From Agromyces salentinus (lineage in GTDB: Bacteria; Actinomycetota; Actinomycetes; Actinomycetales; Microbacteriaceae), in NCBI RefSeq assembly GCF_009749395.1, contig NZ_WBIR01000017.1, forward strand, positions 47,457 to 111,456: a DNA stretch of 64,000 nucleotides, given 5' to 3'. The number at the start of each line of letters is the position of its first letter. The stretch's first letter is position 1. The notes beneath the pieces are model-generated. The model did no database searches and had not been told where the DNA came from. It saw only the letters and a list, made by a program, of their open reading frames with translations. Of this stretch, positions 24,624-32,675 are shown in pieces. The translations under genes and the position numbers were made by a program.

Positions 24624-25332
24624 GGGTGTCCTCCGTTCGCGTGCGAACCGTGCGTTGCTCGATGTCCTTCGTCGGGTCGCTCACGGCGATCACGTGCTGC
24701 ACGAAAACGCCGGGCGTCATCACATCGTCGGGATCGAGGTGGTGGTCGAGCACGTGTTCGGCTTCGGCGATGGTGACCTTGCCCGCCGTGGCGACGAGCG
24801 GATTGAAGTTGCGCGCTGCCAGCCGGTAGCGCAGGTTCCCGACGGAGTCGGCCTGCGCGGCACGAACGAGCGCGACGTCGGCGAAGATGGCGCGTTCCTG
24901 CACATAGCGTCGTCCGTCGAACTCGGCGATCGGCTTGCCCTCGGCGACCGGAGTGCCGACTCCGGTCGCCGTGTAGAAGGCCGGTATCCCGGCGCCGCCC
25001 GCTCGCAATCGCTCGGCGAGTGTGCCCTGCGGCACGAACTCGACCTCGAGGTCGCCGGACAGGTATTGCGAGGCGAACAGCGCATTCTCGCCCACGTAGG
25101 ACGCGAGCACCTTCGAGACCTGGCGGTTCTCGAGCAGCAGGCCGAGGCCCTTGCCGTCGACGCCCATGTTGTTCGACACGATGGTGAGATCGTCGGCGCC
25201 GCTGTCGCGCACCGCGACGATGAGGTCGCGCGGGATGCCGCTGAGCCCGAAGCCGCCGACTGCGAGGGTCATTCCGGATCGGATCACCCCGGCGATCGCC
25301 TCGGCCGCGCCCGCCCGGACCTTGCCGGTCAC
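24610..25332 (-). CDS. 3-oxoacid CoA-transferase subunit A
   Basis: This is the 240-residue alpha subunit (PcaI/ScoA). The N-terminal [20 protein letters not shown] and the segment [15 protein letters not shown] are family hallmarks. The GTG at 25332 overlaps the hydroxylase stop in a GTGA. With subunit B it completes the heterodimer and links ring-cleavage products to central metabolism. Confidence 0.93.
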   Translation of the reverse strand: MTGKVRAGAAEAIAGVIRSGMTLAVGGFGLSGIPRDLIVAVRDSGADDLTIVSNNMGVDGKGLGLLLENRQVSKVLASYVGENALFASQYLSGDLEVEFVPQGTLAERLRAGGAGIPAFYTATGVGTPVAEGKPIAEFDGRRYVQERAIFADVALVRAAQADSVGNLRYRLAARNFNPLVATAGKVTIAEAEHVLDHHLDPDDVMTPGVFVQHVIAVSDPTKDIEQRTVRTRTEDTHVDA

Positions 25333-26939
25333 GACACCGCCTCTGCGCGCGCGCCGACGACGGTCGGTGCCGCGAGGTCGGAGGTGAACTGCGCGATCAA
25401 TTCGATGGCGGATGCCTCGTCGATCGCCGTCCCGTAGACGTAGAAGTCGGGGCGCACGAGCACAGCTCGCGCTCCGAGGTCTTCGAACCACTTCGCGTAC
25501 GTGCCGTCCGCATCCACGAAGTCCGAGCCTTCGACGACGGTACGGACACCGAAGCTAGCGAGATCGTCGATCAGGTCGGCCGGGGGTGCCGGCGTGCCCG
25601 CCCGCAGGATCAGCGCCGCCGCGCCGAACACGTCGTCGAATCGCACCGGATCGGGGTGCTCGTCCGTCGTGATCCGGCCCTGTCGTGAGAGCACACCGCC
25701 CTGCGGTCCGCGGTGCAATCCGCCGCCGAGGCGAGGTGCGGGCGGCGGCTCGGGCTCGCGGCCCGCCTGTCGGGCGGCGATCATGTCCTGATCGCGGGCG
25801 GCAGCGGCATCCGGATCTGTGATGCAGATGATGCGACCGAGCGACATCGAGAAGTCGATGAAGTCGGCGACGTGGCGCTGGCGTTCGGCGACGAACGTGT
25901 CCAGGACAGCCTCGCCGGCCGCTCCGCGAAGCACCAGGTCGAGCTTCCACGAGAGGTTGAGCGCATCGCGGAAGCCTGCCGCGAGGCCCTGGCCCGCGAA
26001 GGGCGGCATCTGGTGGGCCGCGTCCCCGAGGAGGAACACGCGGTGGTCGCGCCATTGCTCGGCCCAACCGGAGTTGAACGTGTACACCACGCCGCGCTCG
26101 AGGTCGGCGTTCTCGGGCCATACACCGAACGGCGCGAGCAGTTCCCAGATCCGTTCCGGGCGGGTGAGCTCTTCGACGGTCTCGCCCTCGAGTCGCATGA
26201 ACTCCCATCGACGTCGTCCCGGGCCGCCCGGGACGACGGTCGTGGGCCGCGCCGGGTCGCAGATCTGCTTGGCGAGGTGCATGGCCGGGAAGCCCTCGCG
26301 CGGCACGACGTCGATGACGAGCCAGTCGAAGAAGTAGCCGAGGTCGTTCCACTGGATACCCAGATCTGCGCGTGTCTCGCTGTTCGCGCCGTCCGCACCG
26401 AGGACAAACGACGCTCGAATGATCTCGACGTGCGAGTCTGTGCCGTCCTCGATGGTGCCGTCCTCGACACCGGTGGAGGCGGCGGGTGCGATGGCGACGT
26501 CGACCCCGTCACCGTCTTGCGCGCGCACCGTCGCGGTAACGCCGCGTCGCACGGTCACCGTCGGTTGGGCGAGGAGGTCGGCGTCGAGGTGCGCCTCGAG
26601 TGCGGGTTGGTTGTAGAAGTAGGTGTTGTTCCAGCCCGATGGGTCGATGCCCCGCCAGTCGACCTGGTGCAGCACCTCCTCGTCGGCATTGACCCAGACG
26701 TAGAGATCGTCGTACGGCTCGACGGCATCGGGAATGCCGTCGACACGCAGGCCTGCGTGCTGCAGGAGCCGAGCGATCTCGGCGTCGTGGGCGACGGCTC
26801 TCGGCAGCGGGTAGCTCGTCGTCTTCCGTTCGGCGATGAGCACGGAGTGGCCGGCGCGAGCCAGCAGGAGTCCGGCCATCTTGCCCACCGGTCCCATGCC
26901 AACGATGAGCACGTCGTACTGGTCGGGGTGTGACGTCAT
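25329..26939 (-). CDS. MhpA-like FAD-dependent aromatic hydroxylase
   Basis: This is a 536-residue flavoprotein monooxygenase. It has an FAD motif (LIVGMGPVGKMAGLLLARAG), a DG motif (VLGADGANSETR) and a GD motif (LLGDAAHQMPPFAGQGLAAGFRDA). The thioredoxin-like C-terminal domain typical of MhpA / phenol-hydroxylase relatives is present. It resembles 3-(3-hydroxyphenyl)propionate and resorcinol hydroxylases and probably makes a catechol-type substrate for the extradiol dioxygenase of the same operon. The first glycine motif has Met where Ala is usual. Confidence 0.87.
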   Translation of the reverse strand: MTSHPDQYDVLIVGMGPVGKMAGLLLARAGHSVLIAERKTTSYPLPRAVAHDAEIARLLQHAGLRVDGIPDAVEPYDDLYVWVNADEEVLHQVDWRGIDPSGWNNTYFYNQPALEAHLDADLLAQPTVTVRRGVTATVRAQDGDGVDVAIAPAASTGVEDGTIEDGTDSHVEIIRASFVLGADGANSETRADLGIQWNDLGYFFDWLVIDVVPREGFPAMHLAKQICDPARPTTVVPGGPGRRRWEFMRLEGETVEELTRPERIWELLAPFGVWPENADLERGVVYTFNSGWAEQWRDHRVFLLGDAAHQMPPFAGQGLAAGFRDALNLSWKLDLVLRGAAGEAVLDTFVAERQRHVADFIDFSMSLGRIICITDPDAAAARDQDMIAARQAGREPEPPPAPRLGGGLHRGPQGGVLSRQGRITTDEHPDPVRFDDVFGAAALILRAGTPAPPADLIDDLASFGVRTVVEGSDFVDADGTYAKWFEDLGARAVLVRPDFYVYGTAIDEASAIELIAQFTSDLAAPTVVGARAEAVS

Positions 26940-26960
26940 TGTCAGGGCTGCTTTCTGTGG

Positions 26961-27716
26961 TCAGGTGTGCACGATCGCGCCGCGAGAGGCGCGTGGACTG
27001 GGCAGGCGAGCGGCGTCTCTGAAGACGCCGTCGAGGGTGCGCGAGAGGTGCAGCACCTCGAGTCGCGCGCACTCCTCGGCGTCGCCTGCGGCGGCGGCAT
27101 CCAGGAGTGCTCGGTGCTCCACCTGGGAGGTGCGCAGTCGGTCGACGAGGGCGGATCCCTGGTGATCGAGGTCGTAGTGGAGGTACGCGAGCCGGTAGCG
27201 CTCGGAGTTGTCCCAGAGATCCTCGAGCAATCGCACGATCCGAGAACCCGCGTGCGACGAGAGCCCGAGGTGGAACTGACGATGGTGGACGCGGAACTCG
27301 GCCATCTCGCTCGCCTCGATCGCTGCATCCATTGCCGCGAGGTGCTCTGTCAGTTCACCGAACTCGTTCGGCTCCAGTTCGCCGATCGTGGCGCGGATGG
27401 CGACCGGCTCGAGCGTCATGCGGATGGCGTAGATCTGATCGAAGTCGTCGAGGTCGAGTTCGGAGACGCGGACCCGTCGGTTGAAGTCGCTCGTGATCAG
27501 TCCTTCGATCTCGAGGCGGCCCAGGGCCTCCCGCAGCGGGGTGCGGCTGATGCCGAACTCGCCTGCCAGCCTCACCTGCGACAGGATCGCCCCGGGCGCG
27601 AGGGCCCCGTCGAGGATCGCCTGTCGCACGCGCCGGTAGGCGAACTCGACCGCATCGTCGGGCCTCGCCGCACCGGGGCGGGCGCGAGGCGAGGCATCGT
27701 CGGAAGGCCGAGACAT
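26961..27716 (-). CDS. GntR-family regulator (FadR/FCD type)
   Basis: This is a 251-residue regulator with an N-terminal winged helix (LAGEFGISRTPLREALGRLEIEGLI) and a C-terminal FCD domain with its metal-site histidines (HHRQFHLGLSSHAG; VEHRALLDA). It is embedded in the operon, 1 bp after the FAH gene. The perfect palindrome at 29274-29291 in the operon promoter is its likely operator, so autoregulation is expected. Confidence 0.9.
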   Translation of the reverse strand: MSRPSDDASPRARPGAARPDDAVEFAYRRVRQAILDGALAPGAILSQVRLAGEFGISRTPLREALGRLEIEGLITSDFNRRVRVSELDLDDFDQIYAIRMTLEPVAIRATIGELEPNEFGELTEHLAAMDAAIEASEMAEFRVHHRQFHLGLSSHAGSRIVRLLEDLWDNSERYRLAYLHYDLDHQGSALVDRLRTSQVEHRALLDAAAAGDAEECARLEVLHLSRTLDGVFRDAARLPSPRASRGAIVHT

Positions 27717-27717
27717 G

Positions 27718-28584
27718 TCAGTCCTCCGAGACGAATCGTTGGACGATCGTGCCGACGCCCTCGATCTCGGTCGTCAAGACCTCGCCGGGTCGGAGGTAGA
27801 CGGCCGGCGTGCGACCGATGCCCACGCCCTCCGGTGTGCCTGTGAAGATGAGGTCGCCCGGCAGCAGCTCGACGACGGCCGAGAGCCGGGCCACGAGCGC
27901 CGGTATCGAGAAGATCAGGTCGCGTGTGCGGCCATCCTGAAGCATTTCGGTGGAGCCATCGGGTCGACTGAGCGTGCACCGCACCGAGAGGTCGTCGCGA
28001 TCCGCCTTCGACTCGACCTCGTCCAGCGTCACGACTGCCGGTCCGACGGGAGCGAATCCGGCTCGCGACTTCCCGAGACTGAACTGCGGAGGGTCGCCCC
28101 AGAACTGCACGGTGCGGTCGCTGAGGTCCTGCCCGACCGACAGCCCGGCGATCCGATTCCAGCCATCGCCCTCGTCGATGTCGCGACCACCGTGGCCGAT
28201 GACGACGACGAGTTCGGCCTCCCAGTCGACCGTGTCACCGGAGAGCGTCACCTCGACGTCTGGACCGGTCAGGCTCGATGCGAACTTCGTGAACACAACC
28301 GGATTCTCGGGAACCGCGTACCCGGACTCTCCGGCGTGCTTGGCATAGTTGAGGCCGATCGCGAAGATCTGCGGCGGACGAGGTACCGCCGGGCCCAGTA
28401 CACGCGGATCGAACGGGTTGCCGGCAGAGACATCCTGCCCTGCCGCCCACTCGGTGAACTCGCCCCAGCGGGCGTACACGGCCTGCGGGTCGGAAGAGAA
28501 GCGACCGGAGCTTGCGCTCTCCACGTCGAGTGCGCGGTCGGCGTCGAGAATGACGAGCCGCTCGGCGAGGTTCGCGATGCGCAT
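27718..28584 (-). CDS. Fumarylacetoacetate-hydrolase family protein (second operon)
   Basis: This is a 288-residue FAH-fold protein. VDWEAELVVVIG provides the metal Glu pair, QDLSDRT the Asp, and GDLIFTGTPEGVGIG is the conserved loop. It probably hydrolyses or tautomerises the ring-cleavage product made by the adjacent dioxygenase. I used the ATG at 28584 where the family N-terminus begins. It is distinct in sequence from the FAH protein at 8553-9464. Confidence 0.87.
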   Translation of the reverse strand: MRIANLAERLVILDADRALDVESASSGRFSSDPQAVYARWGEFTEWAAGQDVSAGNPFDPRVLGPAVPRPPQIFAIGLNYAKHAGESGYAVPENPVVFTKFASSLTGPDVEVTLSGDTVDWEAELVVVIGHGGRDIDEGDGWNRIAGLSVGQDLSDRTVQFWGDPPQFSLGKSRAGFAPVGPAVVTLDEVESKADRDDLSVRCTLSRPDGSTEMLQDGRTRDLIFSIPALVARLSAVVELLPGDLIFTGTPEGVGIGRTPAVYLRPGEVLTTEIEGVGTIVQRFVSED

Positions 28585-28612
28585 GATGCCTTCTTTCGGG
28601 TCTGTGGCGGGT

Positions 28613-29221
28613 TTACCAGAGCTCGGGAAGATGGACCTCGGGGAGGACAGCAGGAACGTACTCGCCAGCACGCGTCCGCTGGTGGATCTCCTCCCAGTCG
28701 AGGCCCGCGTTGCGGGCTTCGACGAGCTTCTCGGGGTCGAAGTATTCACCGATGGGGTTCTCGCTGAACTCCTGCGACGCCCACATCCACTCCTTCGACT
28801 TCTTCCAGTCGCCGAACGTGTCGAATTGAATCTCGACGCCGTTACCCTCGGGGTCTTGGTAGTACATCGACATCGTCATGCCGTGGTCGAGGTTCAGGAA
28901 CGGGCGGATGCCTCGTGCCGCGAGGCGTTCGTAGTTGTCGAGCCACAGGTGGAAGTCGGCGTATTCGAACGCGGTGTGGTGCAGCCCGGCCGTGTGGCCC
29001 TTATTGACCGGCGCCTCGAGGTCCGGGAGTGCCAGCAACGCGATGCGGTGGTTCGCGTCGTCGTTCGTGAGCCAAGCGCCGTTCTCGCCGTGGTAGACGG
29101 GCTCGAGGCCGGCGACGGCCTCGTAGAACTCCACCATCTCATCGAGCTTGAGGGTCGCGAAGGTGGTGTGGTGGAACACCGGCCGATTGATCGGGCGGCG
29201 CCGGTTACGGTTGTCGGTCAT
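28613..29221 (-). CDS. VOC-family extradiol ring-cleavage dioxygenase
   Basis: This 202-residue protein has the vicinal-oxygen-chelate fold. The 2-His-1-Glu iron triad is visible: a His in PVFHHTTF (17/18), a His in GLHHTAFEY (81/82) and Glu130 in PEGNGVEIQF. It is shorter than two-domain catechol 2,3-dioxygenases, which suggests a single-domain extradiol enzyme. It heads the second aromatic operon, and its promoter carries a perfect palindrome. ATGAGGAG lies upstream of the ATG. Its catechol-type substrate is unknown. Confidence 0.85.
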   Translation of the reverse strand: MTDNRNRRRPINRPVFHHTTFATLKLDEMVEFYEAVAGLEPVYHGENGAWLTNDDANHRIALLALPDLEAPVNKGHTAGLHHTAFEYADFHLWLDNYERLAARGIRPFLNLDHGMTMSMYYQDPEGNGVEIQFDTFGDWKKSKEWMWASQEFSENPIGEYFDPEKLVEARNAGLDWEEIHQRTRAGEYVPAVLPEVHLPELW

Positions 29222-29249
29222 TCGGGCTCCTCATCGAGTGGGTGACGAC

Positions 29250-29291
29250 GAGGCAACTGTATACGCCCTCCTACAAACTGTCTACAGTTTG
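29250..29291 (-). promoter_or_regulatory. Promoter and GntR operator of the second aromatic operon
   Basis: On the minus strand a -10 box TATACA lies at 29258-29263, with the start of transcription near 29250. The sequence CAAACTGTCTACAGTTTG (29274-29291) is a perfect palindrome with 8-bp arms and a 2-bp centre covering the -35 region. This is the classical layout for repression by the operon's own GntR protein. Confidence 0.72.
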
Positions 29292-29400
29292 AGCGAGCAC
29301 TGAAAGCCGTCGCGGGCGGGGCGCTCCGCGACCTCGACATGTTCGGTCTATGGATTGATACGGCCCTGGAACGGCGCGGCTGATCCTGGGCTGATGATGC

Positions 29401-29436
29401 AGGTGGTGGAGCCGGCTCAGGCTGGTTCCACCACCT
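29401..29436 (-). terminator. Hairpin terminator after the enolase-superfamily remnant
   Basis: AGGTGGTGGA and TCCACCACCT form the arms around a GCC-GGCTCAGGCT-GGT centre. It directly follows the stop codon of the gene remnant on the minus strand. A similar hairpin with a related centre follows the second remnant at 47058-47090. Confidence 0.65.
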
Positions 29437-29437
29437 G

Positions 29438-29602
29438 TCAGGCTCTCAGCACGGTCGCACGACGCGAGCGCCGCTCAACGAATTCCTCATCGACGTCGAC
29501 GCCGAGGCCGGGCTCCGTAGGCCGTGTATAGACGTGTCGGCCTCGAACTTGGATTTGCGGGATCTCATCGCCGGAATCGCTTGGCGAGTATTCGCATGTG
29601 GC
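29438..29602 (-). pseudogene. 3' remnant of an enolase-superfamily (mandelate racemase-like) gene
   Basis: The minus-strand frame encodes the last 54 residues of an enolase-superfamily sugar-acid dehydratase or racemase. After a section beginning EYSPSDSGDEIP comes RPTEPGLGVDVDEEFVE, the usual PGLG.D.DE end of this family, then RRSRRATVLRA and a stop. An in-frame stop at 29603 and the lack of any N-terminal part show that it is a broken gene end. The interval 29222-30168 has no intact gene. Confidence 0.6.
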
Positions 29603-29677
29603 TCACCTCTCTTCAACAGTAGATCGCCACTCCGACGCACGGCGCCTCGGTGAGCGAAGCCGAGTGATCATCGTGGA

Positions 29678-30088
29678 CTACGCCAGTGGCCGCGTATGGG
29701 CTTGCAGCCACGGATGTGTGGCCTCACCTAGATTTCGCCTCCCGAAGGCTCCTCGAGGCGCTCGGCGGTGATTGGAGCCGATTCTGCGGCCGCTTCGCGC
29801 TGCGGCCACCCCTCCCGGATGCCAGGTCGTGGGTTCCTCGATTCCGGTTCCTGCGAGAGCCGGTGTGACGAACTCGTTCACCAGGCGAACGACTTCGTCG
29901 ACGTCGGTGAAGGTGGCGGCGGCCGGCGTCGACGCGGCGAGTGCGCGGTACCGTGTCCGCTTTCCGTCGGGGACGACGAGCAGTTCGAACGGGGTTATTC
30001 GCGAGCGGGTCCTTGGGGGGATCGCCAGTTGGAGCTCGCGGAGATCACCCCTTTCTGTCCGCCGGCCCGACGCACGACCGACCGTGAC
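29678..30088 (-). pseudogene. Possible coding remnant of unknown family
   Basis: A 136-codon minus-strand frame has coding-like third positions between about 29850 and 30000 (PFELLVVPDGKRTRYRALAA; DVDEVVRLVNEFVTPAL) but loses them at both ends. No convincing start exists. It may be a piece of an oxidoreductase or transporter gene decayed along with the neighbouring enolase remnant. I cannot name a family. Confidence 0.25.
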
Positions 30089-30092
30089 CTAG

Positions 30093-30126
30093 CGAGGGGC
30101 GGATGCCACGTGGCATCCGCCCCTCG
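30093..30126. terminator. Strong hairpin terminator downstream of the aldehyde dehydrogenase gene
   Basis: This is a 34-bp perfect inverted repeat (arms CGAGGGGCGGATGCCAC / GTGGCATCCGCCCCTCG), 43 bp after the stop of the minus-strand aldehyde dehydrogenase. The very stable stem marks the end of the uronate operon. Confidence 0.88.
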
Positions 30127-30168
30127 CCGTCTCAATGGACCGGCGTCACGGCCATCGGCCGGCCGCGA

Positions 30169-31653
30169 TCAGAGTTCGGCGATGACGGTCTTGAGCTCGG
30201 TGTAGTCCTCGATGCCGAAGGAGCCGAGCTCGCGGCCCCAGCCCGATTCCTTGTAGCCGCCGCGCGGGAGGGTCACGTCGTCGGCATGCCACGAGTTCAG
30301 CCAGACGGTGCCGGCGCGCAGGCGCCCGCCGACGCGGTGCGCGGTGCCGATGTCGCGCGACCAGACACCGGCGGCGAGGCCGTACCTGGTGTTGTTCGCG
30401 AGGGCGATCGCCTCCTCCTCGGTGTCGAAGGGCACCGCGGTGACGACCGGGCCGAAGATCTCGTCCTGCTGGATCGACATCCGTTCGGAGACGTCGGTGA
30501 ACACCGTCGGTCGTACGAAGTAGCCGCGATCGCCTACGCGGACGCCGCCCTCGGCGACGGTCGCGCCCTCGGCGACGCCTGCCTCGAGGTAGCCGGTGAC
30601 CTTCGCGAACTGCTCGTCGGAGATCAGCGGGCCCATGTCGGTGCGCTCGTCGAAGGCGCTGCCGACCCGGATGCCTCGGGCGATCTCGGCGATGCCAGCG
30701 ACGACCTCGTCGAACACGCCGCGCTGCACGTAGAGGCGCGAGCCGTTCACGCAGCACTGGCCCTGGTTGAAGAACGCGGCGTGCGCCGAGCCGGGGATCG
30801 CCTTCGCGAGGTCGGCGTCGTCGAAGACGATGTTGGGGGCCTTGCCTCCGAGCTCGAGCGAGACCTTCTTCAGGTTCTGGCTGGCCGCGGCGGCGATCTT
30901 CTTGCCGACCTCGGTGGAGCCGGTGAACGCGACCTTGTCGACGTCGCGGTGCGCGACGAGGGCCGCGCCGGTGTCGCCGAACCCGGGCAGCACGTTGACG
31001 ACGCCCGCGGGCAGGCCCGCCTCGAGGAGCAGCTCGCCGAGGCGCAGTGCGCTCAGCGGGGTCTGCTCGGCGGGCTTCAGCACGACGGTGTTGCCCACCG
31101 TGATCGCCGGGACGATCTTGAAGGCGGCCATCGTCAGCGGGAAGTTCCACGGGACGATGCCGGCGACGACGCCGATCGGCTCGCGCACCGTGTAGGCGAG
31201 GAAGTCCGAAGTCTCGCTCGACAACGGGATCGTCGTGCCCTCGATCTTGTTCGCCCAGCCTGCGAAGTAGCGGAACAGCTCGGCGGCCGTGGCCACGTCG
31301 CCGTCGCGCGCGCCGACGAACGGCTTGCCGCCGTCGAGCGCCTCGAGCTGCGCCAGCTCGTCGGCGTTCTCCTCGAGGAGGTCGGCGATCCTCCACAGGA
31401 GGCGCCCGCGCTGGCGGGGCGTGAACCGGCTCCACGCCGAGCCGTGCTCGAATGCACGGCGGGCGGCCGCAACGGCGCGGTTCACGTCCTCGGTGCCGGC
31501 CTGCGCCACCTGGGTGATCGCGTCCTCCGTCGCGGGGTCGATCGTCGCGAAGGTGCGGCCGTCGGCGGCATCCTGCAGTTCACCGTCGATGAGGAGCTGC
31601 CTGGGCGATCCGATGAACGCGGCGACGCTCGGCAGCAGGGCTGCGTTGGTCAT
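30169..31653 (-). CDS. NAD(P)-dependent aldehyde dehydrogenase
   Basis: This is a 494-residue ALDH-superfamily enzyme. It has the substrate-site loop GIVPWNFPL, Glu267 in LELGGKAP, and the nucleophilic Cys at 300/301 in NQGQCCVNGSR. AAAGGA lies ahead of the ATG at 31653. It is the last gene of the operon with KduI, KduD and a ribose-type ABC transporter, so it may oxidise a semialdehyde or sugar aldehyde from uronate breakdown (inference). The frame stays open upstream into the permease gene but has no start signals there. Confidence 0.92.
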   Translation of the reverse strand: MTNAALLPSVAAFIGSPRQLLIDGELQDAADGRTFATIDPATEDAITQVAQAGTEDVNRAVAAARRAFEHGSAWSRFTPRQRGRLLWRIADLLEENADELAQLEALDGGKPFVGARDGDVATAAELFRYFAGWANKIEGTTIPLSSETSDFLAYTVREPIGVVAGIVPWNFPLTMAAFKIVPAITVGNTVVLKPAEQTPLSALRLGELLLEAGLPAGVVNVLPGFGDTGAALVAHRDVDKVAFTGSTEVGKKIAAAASQNLKKVSLELGGKAPNIVFDDADLAKAIPGSAHAAFFNQGQCCVNGSRLYVQRGVFDEVVAGIAEIARGIRVGSAFDERTDMGPLISDEQFAKVTGYLEAGVAEGATVAEGGVRVGDRGYFVRPTVFTDVSERMSIQQDEIFGPVVTAVPFDTEEEAIALANNTRYGLAAGVWSRDIGTAHRVGGRLRAGTVWLNSWHADDVTLPRGGYKESGWGRELGSFGIEDYTELKTVIAEL

Positions 31654-31673
31654 GATGGTCCTTTCGATTGTCG

Positions 31674-32675
31674 TCACTTGACGAAGGGGAGTTTCGAGCG
31701 GTCGATGGTCATGGCGACGGCGGCGATCACGAGTACACCGTAGAAGATCTGCTCGTACGAGGAGTCGACGCCGGCCACGGACAGGCCGACCCGGAGCACC
31801 GTGATGATGAGGACGCCGACGATGGTGCGGCCGATCCCCCCGAATCCACCGGTGATCGCCGTCCCACCCACGACGATTGCGGCGACCACCGGCAGAAGGA
31901 GGGAGTCCGCGAGAGTCGGAGCCCCGCTGAAGGTGCGGCCGACGAGCATGATGCCCGCGAAACCCGCACAGGCGGCCGAGACGACGAAGGCCGCGATCTT
32001 CGTCTGCGTGACGGGCGCGCCGGCCATGAGTGCTGCCGGTTCGCTGCTGCCGATCGAGATCAGCCAGCGTCGCACCGGCGTGAAGGCGAGCACGAGCGCG
32101 AACACCGCGACGAGCGCCGCCGCGATGAGCACCGCGCTCGGGACGTTCCAGGCACCGACCCGCGTGAACGTCCAGTCGAGGGTGGTACCCGAGACCGGGA
32201 TCGTCGACGCGCCCGAGGCGAGGAGCGCAACACCCGACCAGACCGCGAGGCCGCCGAGCGTCACGAGGAACGACGGCACCTGCGCGACCACGTGGATGGC
32301 GCCCTGGAGCAGCCCGGCGAGCGCGCAGACGATGATCACCACGGGGACGGCCCACCCACCGAGCGCGGGGATCCAGAGGGCGACGAGCACCGAGGCCATC
32401 GAGGCGAGCGACGCGACGGAGAGGTCGATGCCGCCGACCAGGATGACGAGCATCGCCCCCGACGCGAGGATCATCAGCGGCACCGCCGAATCGAGCACCG
32501 TCCAGATGCTCGAGGCGCGAAGGAAGTTCGGGTTCGCGATCGCGATCGCTGCGACGAGCGCCGCGAGCACGATCACGGGCATGACCGTCAGCAGGAGCTG
32601 ACGTCGCGCGGACTGGGTGAGCCGGGGCCCGTCGCCGAGGCGGGAGAAGGCGCCGGTCTTGTCGGTGACGCTCAT
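31674..32675 (-). CDS. Ribose-type (CUT2) ABC transporter permease 1
   Basis: This is a 333-residue integral membrane protein of the RbsC/BPD_transp_2 family with about ten hydrophobic segments and the GGIDLSVASL motif that is diagnostic of sugar CUT2 permeases. The ATG at 32675 shares one base with the stop of the ATPase gene; a GTG one codon earlier is an alternative. A second, different RbsC-like permease is encoded at 34231-35265, so the transporter is a heterodimer in the membrane. Confidence 0.92.
   Translation of the reverse strand: MSVTDKTGAFSRLGDGPRLTQSARRQLLLTVMPVIVLAALVAAIAIANPNFLRASSIWTVLDSAVPLMILASGAMLVILVGGIDLSVASLASMASVLVALWIPALGGWAVPVVIIVCALAGLLQGAIHVVAQVPSFLVTLGGLAVWSGVALLASGASTIPVSGTTLDWTFTRVGAWNVPSAVLIAAALVAVFALVLAFTPVRRWLISIGSSEPAALMAGAPVTQTKIAAFVVSAACAGFAGIMLVGRTFSGAPTLADSLLLPVVAAIVVGGTAITGGFGGIGRTIVGVLIITVLRVGLSVAGVDSSYEQIFYGVLVIAAVAMTIDRSKLPFVK

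Noticed and set aside
30103..31743. 546-codon plus-strand frame opposite the aldehyde dehydrogenase
   Set aside because: The minus strand carries all ALDH motifs; the plus-strand product is low-complexity and has no start signals.
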